This document shows positions 1-7,507 of a DNA stretch of 64,000 bases, one piece after another (positions within the stretch are counted from its first letter, which is position 1; the number at the start of each line of letters is the position of its first letter). The stretch is taken from NCBI GenBank assembly GCA_041746105.1, contig JBGTHP010000025.1, positions 186,001 to 250,000 on the forward strand. Reading direction: 5' to 3'. This DNA comes from JBFHRE01 sp041746105 (lineage in GTDB: Bacteria > Actinomycetota > Acidimicrobiia > Spongiisociales > ZC4RG35). Under the pieces are notes generated by a model. It worked only from the letters and a program-made list of their open reading frames with translations, had not been told where the DNA came from and did no database searches. Both the position numbers and the translations under genes were made by a program.

Positions 1-1282
1 CCATCGTCATCGCCGTCAGGTAGCGAGCCACCCTTTCGGCCCCGGCTGCGACCTGCATGCGTTTCTCCAGCTCGGGGTCTTGTGTCGTGATTCCGACCGG
101 ACAGCGTCCGGTGTGACAGTGGTGACACTGCCCGGGAGCGGTACCCAACGCTTCGTAGTCGTCGAGATACCTTGGACTGTTGCACCCCAGTGCCATCAGA
201 GCCGCGGTGCCGATCATGACACAGTCGGCGCCGAGGGCGAGAGCCTTGGCCGCATCAACACCGGAGCGGATTCCACCGGCGGCCACCAACTTGACCTCGT
301 CGGCCATGCCGCAATCTTCCAGCGCCTGTCTGGCGGCTCTGATCGCGGACAGGGTGGGAATGCCGGTGTGGTCGAGCAGCAGTTCTGGTGAGGCGCCGGT
401 CCCTCCCTCGGCCCCATCGACCACGATCACGTCGGCGCCGGCCTTGGCGGCGATGGCCACATCAAAACGAGGCCGGGTGGCCCCCATCTTGACAAACATC
501 GGGATCTTGTAGTCGGTCGCCTCCCTCAGTTCCTCGATCTTCACCTGGAGATCGTCGGCGCCGAGAAAATCTGGGTGACGTACGGTCGAACGTTGATCCA
601 CACCCAGCGGCAACGAACGCATCTTGGCCACTCGTTCAGAAACCTTCATCCCGAGCAGGATTCCACCGGTCCCCGGCTTGGCCCCCTGGCCAACGACTAT
701 CTCGATTGCGTCTGCCCTTCGCAGATGATCCAGGTCGAGCATGTAACGCGACGGGGTCATCTGGTAGACGAGTTTGTTGGATGCCTCGCGTTCGTCTTCG
801 AGCATCCCGCCCTCGCCGGTACACGTCATCGATCCGACCTTTGAGGCGCCGTATCCGAGGGCGGCCTTGGCCGACGCCGAGAGAGCGCCAAAAGACATCG
901 ATGCGATGTATATCGGGATCCCCAGGTCGAGTGGCTGTGAAACAAGACCCTTGCGGTCGCCGAGGACTGTGCGGGTGTCACAGCTCTCTCGGTATCCTTC
1001 GAGAGGGAGTCGAGTCATCGAAGCCGGAACAAAAACGAGGTCGTCAAAGGTGGGAAAACTCTTGTTTGCGGTGGTGAAACCACGAATCTGATAGCGGCCG
1101 AGCCTCGACAGTGCGTGGACCTCCGATATCGACTCCGGGGTCCACCGGATCGACTTTCCTGGTGCGTACGAGGATGGGACCCCGGCCGGGCGCCCGCCGA
1201 TTCCGCCGTCGGTCATCGCCACCGCGTCTTCGTCTGGCATCGGGAATGGGTACTGGTACCCCTGGGTCAGATCATCAGCCAT
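1..1282 (-). CDS. Glutamate synthase-like FMN/Fe-S subunit (GlxD/MgsC type), 3' end cut by window edge
   Basis: The product is the FMN- and iron-sulfur-binding subunit of a glutamate-synthase-like complex, where ammonia from the partner amidotransferase is used to make a new amino compound at an FMN centre. I translated it from the ATG at 1282, which overlaps the 3' end of the upstream GXGXG gene by 16 nt. The protein shows the family's TIM-barrel blocks: the SMSFGALS stretch, GEGGM, GQGAKPGTGG, the DGAEGGTGA phosphate/FMN loop, and GTAALMALGC. Near the visible end is the cysteine cluster CHHCHTGRCPVG, the 3Fe-4S ligand pattern. At least 427 residues are visible and the C-terminus lies outside. 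The family covers both GlxD and N-methylglutamate synthase MgsC, and the sequence alone does not decide between them. Confidence 0.85.
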   Translation of the reverse strand, partial: MADDLTQGYQYPFPMPDEDAVAMTDGGIGGRPAGVPSSYAPGKSIRWTPESISEVHALSRLGRYQIRGFTTANKSFPTFDDLVFVPASMTRLPLEGYRESCDTRTVLGDRKGLVSQPLDLGIPIYIASMSFGALSASAKAALGYGASKVGSMTCTGEGGMLEDEREASNKLVYQMTPSRYMLDLDHLRRADAIEIVVGQGAKPGTGGILLGMKVSERVAKMRSLPLGVDQRSTVRHPDFLGADDLQVKIEELREATDYKIPMFVKMGATRPRFDVAIAAKAGADVIVVDGAEGGTGASPELLLDHTGIPTLSAIRAARQALEDCGMADEVKLVAAGGIRSGVDAAKALALGADCVMIGTAALMALGCNSPRYLDDYEALGTAPGQCHHCHTGRCPVGITTQDPELEKRMQVAAGAERVARYLTAMTM

Positions 1283-1959
1283 GCGCTCGCATCCCTACTC
1301 TCGAAGTGCCACAACCGTTGCCCCGACACGATTTTCTTCCAGTCGAACGAACCCGTTATGTCGAGGCCGGCCAGCAGCTGGGATACGTCGGCAACCTCTT
1401 CTGCCGTCGGCTCGACGACATCCGTATCCACGCCGAGAGACTTGATCGGCCCTGCCACCCACACCTCGCCACCCCACAACGAATCACCGCACGCGTCCTC
1501 TGTGCCCTCGAGGGCGATGATGCGACCGGCGTGGGCCATGAACCCCGTCAAAAACCCGACCTTCCCCTCCACGACGATGTCGCCGCCCTTCATTGCCACA
1601 CCGCAGCGGGGTCCGGCGTCGCCTTTGACATGGATCAGTCCGCCCCGCATGGAGGCGCCAACGCTCATCCCTGCGTACCCGTCCACGGTGACGGATCCCT
1701 TGGCCATGGCCTCACCGGTACCCCAGCCGGCGTTGCGGGTGACCCTGATCGTCGCCCCGTTGTTGAGGCCGCCGCAGTAATAACCGACCGAACCGTCGAA
1801 GAGGATGTCGGCGCCTTCCGGCAGCGCAACCCCGAGGTTGTGTCGCGAGAGGGTGTCGCGAACCATGACCCGTTCACCTTCTGCGATTGCCATACGGATC
1901 TCGGCGTTCACCTCTCGGATCGGCCTGTCGCCGACAACCACCTCCACGCGATCGGTCAT
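1267..1959 (-). CDS. GXGXG-domain protein, glutamate synthase domain 3-like (GlxC/MgsB type)
   Basis: This 230-residue protein matches the GXGXG beta-helix that forms the C-terminal domain of large glutamate synthases but is a free-standing subunit here. It contains the repeated glycine-rich rungs of that fold: GSVGYYCGGLNNGATIRV, GWGTGEAMAKGSVTVDG, GMSVGASMRGG and GPRCGVAMKGGDIVVEG. The ATG at 1959 overlaps the amidotransferase stop by 4 nt, and its own stop lies inside the start of the FMN subunit, so the three are almost certainly translationally coupled. In the family this domain holds the amidotransferase and synthase domains together. Its role in catalysis is structural. Confidence 0.85.
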   Translation of the reverse strand: MTDRVEVVVGDRPIREVNAEIRMAIAEGERVMVRDTLSRHNLGVALPEGADILFDGSVGYYCGGLNNGATIRVTRNAGWGTGEAMAKGSVTVDGYAGMSVGASMRGGLIHVKGDAGPRCGVAMKGGDIVVEGKVGFLTGFMAHAGRIIALEGTEDACGDSLWGGEVWVAGPIKSLGVDTDVVEPTAEEVADVSQLLAGLDITGSFDWKKIVSGQRLWHFESRDASAWLMI

Positions 1960-2900
1960 ACGCCGACTCCCACCCCGGTGTGGTAGATGTGGCTTTCGAG
2001 AGGCCCGTCGTAATTGATGACCGACACTTCATCCCGGTAGATCTTTCGGATCGCCTGTTCTTCTGTTGCGATGGCGACATTGCCGTCCGCCTCATCGACG
2101 ACGACGAGCGGCTTGATGGCGAATCGATCCTTGGCGAAACCGACCATGTCCTCGGTTGACAGGATGTAGGTGAAACATCCGTCGAGCGCCGACTTGGACA
2201 TCTCCAATGACTCGGTCAGTGAATTCCCTGCCGCCATCTGATCCGAAAGCCAGACCGCAATGACCTCGGAGTCGTTTTGGGTCTTGAAGTCATAACCCTT
2301 CCGTTTCAGGCGATCGGTGAGGAGGTAATAGTTGGTCAATTGGCCGTTGTGGACGATGGCGATGTCTGGATAGGGGCGCGCCCAGAACGGATGGGAGGCG
2401 GTGGGGGATACGAAGGACTCTGTGGCCATTCTGGCGTTGCCAACACCGTGAGTTCCCCGAAAGTCCCGTACCCCATGTTTGTCGGCTACCTCGTAGGCAT
2501 CTCCGAGGTCCTTGATGATTTCGAGGGATCGACCAACCGATTGCAGCTCGAGGCCAGGGATGTGGTCTGCTTCGGCCAACCAGCGTTCTAGCCCGCTCTC
2601 GGGGTCGCCAACGATTGCCCTGATCGACACGTGACGTTGATTCAGCGAATCCCACGTCGGGTCTTCGAGGAAATCGGAGCCGTGTTCGCGGCTTACGGCG
2701 AGAAAGGTGTCCAACACCGAGGAGATGTCAGAGCGATCGGCGGCCACCGCTCTGATGACATAACCAGACTCACGCCTCGGCCCGTAGAGACCGAATCCGG
2801 TGGAATCGGCGCCACGATGGCGCTGGGCCTGCATCATTTCGACGAGGTCTTGTCCCAGTGATCCATCTAGGGAGCAGATTCTGGCGGCTATTCCGCACAT
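1956..2900 (-). CDS. Class II glutamine amidotransferase subunit (GlxB/MgsA type)
   Basis: This is an N-terminal-nucleophile glutamine amidotransferase that releases ammonia from glutamine for the partner synthase subunits. The start is set at the ATG at 2900 because that gives MCGIAARICS, placing the catalytic Cys at position 2; a longer reading frame upstream would bury it. A GGAGG site sits 5 nt before this ATG. Other class II features are the RHRGADSTGFG loop, the GVGNARMATES stretch, and HNGQLTNYYLL with NDSEVIAVWL. The protein is 314 residues, as expected for a separate subunit. An inverted repeat at 2914-2933 lies just upstream and resembles sites at the GntR/RidA and permease promoters, so this gene probably heads its own regulated transcript. 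Confidence 0.87.
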   Translation of the reverse strand: MCGIAARICSLDGSLGQDLVEMMQAQRHRGADSTGFGLYGPRRESGYVIRAVAADRSDISSVLDTFLAVSREHGSDFLEDPTWDSLNQRHVSIRAIVGDPESGLERWLAEADHIPGLELQSVGRSLEIIKDLGDAYEVADKHGVRDFRGTHGVGNARMATESFVSPTASHPFWARPYPDIAIVHNGQLTNYYLLTDRLKRKGYDFKTQNDSEVIAVWLSDQMAAGNSLTESLEMSKSALDGCFTYILSTEDMVGFAKDRFAIKPLVVVDEADGNVAIATEEQAIRKIYRDEVSVINYDGPLESHIYHTGVGVGV

Positions 2901-2913
2901 TCCAACCTCCGGT

Positions 2914-2933
2914 GTGTACTGAATACAGTATAC
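2914..2933. promoter_or_regulatory. Putative GntR-family operator upstream of glutamate-synthase-like operon
   Basis: A 20-bp inverted repeat, GTGTACTGAATACAGTATAC, pairs at 8 of 10 positions about a centre between 2923 and 2924. Its core, CTGAATACAG, closely resembles CTGTATACAG at 5029-5038 and CTGAATGCAG at 5541-5550. It lies 14 nt before the amidotransferase ATG, over the likely ribosome-loading or promoter region. FCD-type GntR repressors commonly bind TGTATACA-like palindromes, and such a regulator is encoded at 5588-6283. Binding is an inference. Confidence 0.6.
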
Positions 2934-2959
2934 CATCTGCCTTGGCCACCGCGGAAGCC

Positions 2960-3562
2960 CTAGACGGCGAGGAGGTGGTCGAGAAGCTCGAGATGGTCGC
3001 GGGCTTCTGCAGGTTTGATCGGAATCGAGTAGGGCGGCATCGGAGGGAAATACACCGCGGTGATGGTGCCGGGAAGCGGAGTGATCACGATGCGCCGGCC
3101 ACCCTGGTCGCTTTCGACAACGATCGACTTCAGTTCGGAACGGCCTGCAAGCCTTGTCGTGGTCTCGTCCGACAACCGCGCCCCGAGTCCGTCGTCGAGG
3201 CCCTTCTTGCGAACGAATCGTTTCTTGTCGAAGCGATATTCAAACCGGCTCGGGTCGGGACCGAGGGTCCCCGTGATCCCAACCCATTGGGTGTCGATCA
3301 GTGCGCCGAACATCCGGTATCGCCCATGAAACCCGACTTCAATCGTGCGATCGGTCAGTTCGACCCTGGCCGACTGGAAAAGCGTGTCATCGATGTCGAC
3401 TGCTTCGCCAAAACGTTGCAGCAGGGCGGCGGTCGGAACCTCCATCAACGTCTGGCGGCGCTGTCGATATAGCCGGCGCGCCCGTCGGCGCAGGCTCAGC
3501 GGGATGGAGCCGGTCTTGCGACCGGCTCCATCTGGCAAAACCTCGTCTCCGCTCGAGGTCAT
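2960..3562 (-). CDS. Conserved-looking hypothetical protein between permease and glutamate-synthase-like genes
   Basis: I do not recognise this 200-residue soluble protein. Its ATG at 3562 overlaps the permease stop (ATGA), so the two are co-translated. After a basic stretch (LRRRARRLYRQRR, about residues 22-34) comes a mixed alpha/beta body rich in beta strands, ending in a proline-rich turn (YFPPMPPYSIP) and a leucine-rich C-terminus. There is no signal peptide or membrane segment. A 13-bp perfect stem at 3503-3532 lies inside its first 20 codons. An alternative start at the Met before EVPTAALLQRF would leave that hairpin outside the gene, but the overlap supports the longer form. Position suggests a role tied to uptake or metabolism of the permease substrate. 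Confidence 0.6.
   Translation of the reverse strand: MTSSGDEVLPDGAGRKTGSIPLSLRRRARRLYRQRRQTLMEVPTAALLQRFGEAVDIDDTLFQSARVELTDRTIEVGFHGRYRMFGALIDTQWVGITGTLGPDPSRFEYRFDKKRFVRKKGLDDGLGARLSDETTTRLAGRSELKSIVVESDQGGRRIVITPLPGTITAVYFPPMPPYSIPIKPAEARDHLELLDHLLAV
3503..3532 (-). other. Perfect 13-bp stem with 4-nt loop at the permease/hypothetical junction
   Basis: GATGGAGCCGGTC and its exact complement are separated by TTGC. The hairpin lies 27 nt past the permease stop and within the first 20 codons of the downstream gene. No T-run follows on the minus strand, so it is not a clear intrinsic terminator. It could slow transcription, protect the permease mRNA end, or limit expression of the downstream gene. 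Confidence 0.55.
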
Positions 3563-4974
3563 ATCTTCTGTTCCACCTCTTCGCTGAGATGGTCTACGAC
3601 GCCAGAGCTCGATCGCAGGAGCCAGCAGAGCACCGCGCCGACGAAGGATCCGCCCACCATCCACAAGGCCCTCCGGCCGAAGAAGGCGTGACCGTCGGAG
3701 ACGGGGAGGAAGGCATTCCACCAGACATACAGCGTCATCGCAAGACCGAGCGCCGGTACCACCAGCGGGAGTTTGAATGGCCTATCCACACTCGAATTGG
3801 TGAACCGGGAGACGATCACCAAGACGTGGTAGACGGCATAGAGCAGGATCCAGGTGTAGGCCGCCGTGAATATCTGCTCGATCACGCCGCCGTAGGCGAT
3901 CGCAACCCAGGTGTAGACCACTGCGGTGACGATTGTCGCCACCCAGGGCGTCCGGTAGCGCGGATGGATATGGCCGAATACTCTGGACAGGGGTCCAAAG
4001 AAGTGGCCGTTACGTGCGATCCCGTAGATGATGCGAGGCATTGCTGCATAAACGATGGTCATCGAGGCGAAGGTCGCCAGCACCGAGGCCAGAGCCATCA
4101 GGACCCGGCCGCTGCTGCCAAACATCGCGATTCCGACATCGAGTTGGGGAGCGTCCTCGGACACCTGTGAGATCCAGTCGGCATTGATTCCGCTGACACC
4201 AAGCCCCATGAACAACGACGTAGCGAGGATGGCAAAAATGCCGTACACGATCCCTCGCGGGATCGACCGGGTCGGGTCCTTGGTCTCCTCGGCCAACGGG
4301 GCGACAAACTCGATACCGACGAAACTCCAGAAGGCAAAACCGCCGGTCAGTGCCAACAATCCGGCGTAGCCCCCGAAATCAGGGATGGCTGCCGGAACCG
4401 CAGACCATGACCAGCTTCCGAGGTCGGAGAAACCACCAAACGCCGCTGCTCCGAAAAACCAGCGGATGCCGAGCATGCCGACGAGCAACGTCAGTTCGAG
4501 GCGCGCCAGGGCTTCGATTCCGATCAGGTTGGGAACCACCGCCAGGATGGTGAGGATGACGATCCACATCGACACCGACCCCGCATTGAAGAGTCCCTGC
4601 GCGCCAAACGCGCCGGCGGTGGTCTCTCCGCCACCGGCGAAGGCGAACATCACATAAAACAGAAAGCCGAGGAACACCCCGACGATCGTTTTTCCGGCCT
4701 GACCTCCCGGAGTTGCAGCGGCCCCGTAGTCGTATAGGGCCCCGGCCTTGGGGTAAGTCGTGGAGAGTTCGGCCGCCGACAGGCCCAACAACAGGTTGAG
4801 CACTGCCGAGGCGACCAGCGCCAGGGCAAAAGTCCTTCCGCCAAGGAACCAGCCTTGGAAGTCGGACACCAGGGTGCTGGCGGCGACCACAAGGCCGACT
4901 CCAGCCGCAAAGATGTCCCACGTTCCGAGTGCCTTGACCAGGCTCTCGGATTGCTCGATGTCTACTTTTGCCAT
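3559..4974 (-). CDS. APC-superfamily amino acid permease
   Basis: This 471-residue integral membrane protein is a secondary amino-acid/polyamine transporter of the APC superfamily. The first helix region reads GTWDIFAAGVGLVVAASTLV, with the family's glycine-rich unwound helix, followed by YPKAGALYDYGA, the usual loop after helix 2. About twelve hydrophobic segments are visible, and EETKDPTRSIPRGI is the typical cytoplasmic loop motif. GAGGAGG lies just before the ATG at 4974. A perfect CTGTATACAG palindrome sits 55 nt upstream. Substrate is not readable from sequence. Its neighbours (RidA, glutamate-synthase-like enzyme) suggest an amino acid or amine whose breakdown gives imines or ammonia. 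Confidence 0.85.
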   Translation of the reverse strand: MAKVDIEQSESLVKALGTWDIFAAGVGLVVAASTLVSDFQGWFLGGRTFALALVASAVLNLLLGLSAAELSTTYPKAGALYDYGAAATPGGQAGKTIVGVFLGFLFYVMFAFAGGGETTAGAFGAQGLFNAGSVSMWIVILTILAVVPNLIGIEALARLELTLLVGMLGIRWFFGAAAFGGFSDLGSWSWSAVPAAIPDFGGYAGLLALTGGFAFWSFVGIEFVAPLAEETKDPTRSIPRGIVYGIFAILATSLFMGLGVSGINADWISQVSEDAPQLDVGIAMFGSSGRVLMALASVLATFASMTIVYAAMPRIIYGIARNGHFFGPLSRVFGHIHPRYRTPWVATIVTAVVYTWVAIAYGGVIEQIFTAAYTWILLYAVYHVLVIVSRFTNSSVDRPFKLPLVVPALGLAMTLYVWWNAFLPVSDGHAFFGRRALWMVGGSFVGAVLCWLLRSSSGVVDHLSEEVEQKI

Positions 4975-5028
4975 GCCTCCTCCTCGTTTGGCCGGCGTCC
5001 AGTTTGTTTCTCTCCACCAAACTGAATC

Positions 5029-5038
5029 CTGTATACAG
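5029..5038. promoter_or_regulatory. Putative GntR-family operator upstream of APC permease
   Basis: CTGTATACAG is a perfect 10-bp palindrome, 55 nt upstream of the permease start. It shares the CTGNATNCAG core with the sites at 2914-2933 and 5533-5551. ACTGAAT, the left half seen at the other two sites, also occurs just beside it at 5021-5027. Confidence 0.6.
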
Positions 5039-5106
5039 TCGGTAAAGTTAGCCGGTCGCCGAACGCGAGGTCGGCCAAATCGGGCATCTTCTGGCGAACG
5101 GGCGGC

Positions 5107-5502
5107 TCAGAGAATGCTGGAGATTATGGCGTCGACTTCAACCTCGACCACCATGCCAGGTGTGGTGAGGCCAACGGCAACACCGGTGGTCACGGGGCGT
5201 ATCCCGGCAAAAACCTCTCCGTGGGCCCGGATGGCGTCGTTGGAGACCGCCATGTCGGAGAAGTAGAGACGGGTACGGACCACATCGCCGAGAGCGGCGC
5301 CGACGTCGGCGAGAGCCTTGGCGACACGAGCGAAGGCATAGATGGTTTGGGCGTACCCGTCCCAGGGTGCATGCAATTTGCCAGAGGGTTCGATCGCGGT
5401 GGTGCCGGCAACAAAAACAAAGGCACCCACTCGTTTGACCCTTGCGTACGAGCCGATCTCTTCGAACCGGCCGCCGCCACCGACGGTCTGAATCTCCACC
5501 AT
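5107..5502 (-). CDS. RidA/YjgF-family protein
   Basis: This 131-residue protein fits the YjgF/YER057c/UK114 fold: FVFVAGTTA near residue 30, a Tyr/Phe-rich helix (AQTIYAFARVAKALADVGA), RTRLYFSDM, and the closing VVEVEVDAI strand. RidA enzymes hydrolyse reactive enamine/imine intermediates that arise from PLP or flavin enzymes acting on amino acids. In my hand alignment, the Arg that RidA uses to hold the substrate carboxylate (the PARSCVEV region) falls on a Val in RPVTTGVAVG, so this may be a related Rid subfamily without deaminase activity. It is divergent from the GntR gene with an operator-like repeat between them. Confidence 0.8.
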   Translation of the reverse strand: MVEIQTVGGGGRFEEIGSYARVKRVGAFVFVAGTTAIEPSGKLHAPWDGYAQTIYAFARVAKALADVGAALGDVVRTRLYFSDMAVSNDAIRAHGEVFAGIRPVTTGVAVGLTTPGMVVEVEVDAIISSIL

Positions 5503-5532
5503 CGTGGTTACGTTAGTGACGGTTAGTCTTAC

Positions 5533-5551
5533 TCTGCATACTGAATGCAGA
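5533..5551. promoter_or_regulatory. Putative operator in the RidA/GntR divergent promoter
   Basis: TCTGCAT and ATGCAGA form a perfect 7-bp inverted repeat around ACTGA. The right part, TACTGAATGCAG, differs at one base from TACTGAATACAG at 2917-2928. It lies in the 85-nt gap between the divergent RidA and GntR starts, where one site could control both genes and give autoregulation. Confidence 0.6.
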
Positions 5552-5587
5552 ATGCGGTCCGGTCTACAGACAGATGGCGGTGATCCG

Positions 5588-6283
5588 ATGAAGTTCGAGC
5601 GACTCGAACGAAGCAGTGTTCGGTTGGCCGACTTCGTCTACGAGCAGATCTTTGCCGCCGTCCTGAGCGGCCAGATCTCGCCAGGGGAGAGATTGGTCCA
5701 GGAGGTTCTGGCCGACCAGATGGACGTCTCCCGGACGCCGGTGCGGGAGGCACTCCTTCGGCTGGAGTCCGAAGGCATCCTCGAGTCGTCGGATCGCGGT
5801 GGATTCATGGTGCGTTCGTTGGACGTTGGTGAAATTCGGGGAACCTACGAACTTCGGGCTGCGGTAGAGGGTTTTGCCGCTCGGCTCGCTGCGGAACGGG
5901 GCCGGCCGGAATCGATAGCTCACATCAAATCTGCAATTGCCGCCGCCGATGCCAGACCCACCACGCTGGACGCCGGTTTTGAACTGAACCGTCTCGTCCA
6001 TCGTGCGATAGTCGAGGCGGCCGACAACCCCGCTTTTCTCGATTCCTTCGATTCGGTGTGGGGTCGGTCTCAATCATTCAGGATGTTCGCCAAGCTCCAC
6101 GAAACCGAGCTCCGTTTTCTCGACGCCGAACCCGACCATCATGCAGTACTCGACGCAATTCTGGCCGGCGACGGTAGCCGTGCCCAGCAAGCGCTGACCG
6201 ACCACATCCTCTCGGGGCTCGAACTCCAGCTCGGTGTGCTCGAGTCGGCCATGGCAGTTGAAGCCGGCACCGACCCAGTCTGA
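5588..6283 (+). CDS. GntR-family transcriptional regulator, FCD (FadR C-terminal) type
   Basis: This 231-residue protein has an N-terminal winged helix (YEQIFAAVLSGQISPGERL, then LADQMDVSRTPVREALLRL, about residues 15-70) and an all-helical FCD ligand domain. The latter shows ELRAAVEGFAARLAA, LNRLVHRAIVEAADNPAFL and the His-containing helices near the C-terminus that usually bind a metal or carboxylate effector. The ATG at 5588 gives the normal N-terminus; an upstream ATG at 5504 would run through the putative operator. The neighbouring operator-like palindromes suggest it represses itself, RidA, the permease and the glutamate-synthase-like operon. Its 3' end abuts the convergent P450 stop with no gap. 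Confidence 0.87.
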   Translation: MKFERLERSSVRLADFVYEQIFAAVLSGQISPGERLVQEVLADQMDVSRTPVREALLRLESEGILESSDRGGFMVRSLDVGEIRGTYELRAAVEGFAARLAAERGRPESIAHIKSAIAAADARPTTLDAGFELNRLVHRAIVEAADNPAFLDSFDSVWGRSQSFRMFAKLHETELRFLDAEPDHHAVLDAILAGDGSRAQQALTDHILSGLELQLGVLESAMAVEAGTDPV

Positions 6284-7507
6284 TCAACCGACGACGATCG
6301 GGAGGTGCTTGACGCCGTGGATGAAGTTTGATCGAAGTCGTTCGGCCGGGGCGGCGAGGTGCATGCGCTCGAGGTGGGGGAGCAGTGCTTCCAGGGTGAC
6401 CTGAACCTGAAGACGGGCAAGGCCGGCGCCGAGGCAATAGTGAGGGCCTGCCTTGCCGAACGAGACATGATCGTTGGGGTCGCGGCCGATGTCGAAGGTG
6501 AGCGGGTCGGGGAAGACGGTTTCGTCGAAATTGGCAGAGACGTACCACATCGTGACCTTGTCACCGGCACGAATCGTTTCGCCGTGCATGGTCACGTCCT
6601 CGGTTGCGGTACGACGAAAGTGGTAGATGGGACTGGCCCAGCGGATGATTTCCTCGACGGCGCCGGCGAGCCCATCTGGGTTCGCCTGCAGCTTCGCCAC
6701 CACCGCCGGCCGTTCGAGCAAGGCGAGAGTTCCTTGAGATATGGAGTGTCGCGATGCCTCCTGGCCGGCGATCATCAGAACGGTAAAGAAATTTTTGAAC
6801 TCGGCGTCGGTCAGGGGTTGGCCATCAGGTTCGGATTGGAGGATCGCGGTGAGGACATCGTCGCGGGGGCGGGCGCGGCGCTCGGACGCGAGTTCTGCCG
6901 CATATTCGTAGGCCTCAAGCCCGGCAATCGTTCCAAACGGTGCAAATCGGGCGCGTTCGTCCGAACCGGCTTCGAGGTAGTCGGGGTCGCTCTGCCCGAG
7001 CATTCGGTCTGTCCAATCGATCAGGCGAGATGAGTCCGATTCGCTGACGCCGAGGTGGCCGCACAACCACAACACCGGCAAGGGTTTGGCGATCGCCGAA
7101 ACGAGATCGAACGAGGTCTTCTCCATCGCCTCGTTGACGACCTCTGTGGTGAGAAGGCGAAAGGCGGTTTCGTAACTGCGCACGACTTTGGGGGTGAAGC
7201 CCGGGGTCACCAGCCTCCTCAACCTTGTGTGTTCAGGCGGGTCGAGGTCCAACATCGAGCGTCGGACCGCAAGCTGGTCATCGTCGAGTTGCTCGAGGGT
7301 TGAACCGTGAGCCGAAGAAAACCGGCGCCAATCGCGTCCGACCTCGACAACATCCTCGTATCGAACGAATGCCCAGAATCCAGCGCCATCGGGTTCTTGG
7401 TGGAAGCTCAGTGGTTGTTCGGTTCGGAGGCGACGGAATCTCTCGTGCGGGACCGCTTCGACATAGAGATCGGGATCGGCGATATCGACCAGCGTCGCCG
7501 CTTTCAT
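6284..7507 (-). CDS. Cytochrome P450
   Basis: A 407-residue soluble bacterial P450, a heme monooxygenase that would need separate ferredoxin and reductase partners, which are not in this window. The heme loop FGKAGPHYCLGAGLAR carries the Cys thiolate ligand, the K helix has EEIIRW (ExxR), and the C-helix region LDLDPPEHTRLRRLVTPGF is typical. The I-helix reads MIAGQEASRHS, with Ala where most P450s carry the oxygen-activating Thr. The ATG overlaps the stop of the upstream aldehyde dehydrogenase by 4 nt, so the pair is probably co-translated. The substrate is unknown. Pairing with a dehydrogenase suggests oxidation of a hydroxylated product. Confidence 0.9.
   Translation of the reverse strand: MKAATLVDIADPDLYVEAVPHERFRRLRTEQPLSFHQEPDGAGFWAFVRYEDVVEVGRDWRRFSSAHGSTLEQLDDDQLAVRRSMLDLDPPEHTRLRRLVTPGFTPKVVRSYETAFRLLTTEVVNEAMEKTSFDLVSAIAKPLPVLWLCGHLGVSESDSSRLIDWTDRMLGQSDPDYLEAGSDERARFAPFGTIAGLEAYEYAAELASERRARPRDDVLTAILQSEPDGQPLTDAEFKNFFTVLMIAGQEASRHSISQGTLALLERPAVVAKLQANPDGLAGAVEEIIRWASPIYHFRRTATEDVTMHGETIRAGDKVTMWYVSANFDETVFPDPLTFDIGRDPNDHVSFGKAGPHYCLGAGLARLQVQVTLEALLPHLERMHLAAPAERLRSNFIHGVKHLPIVVG

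Noticed and set aside
1111..1986. 291-residue plus-strand reading frame
   Set aside because: It lies antisense to the GXGXG gene, which has clear domain motifs. It has no ribosome-binding site or recognisable motif and has the Pro/Arg-rich look of an opposite-frame shadow in high-GC DNA.
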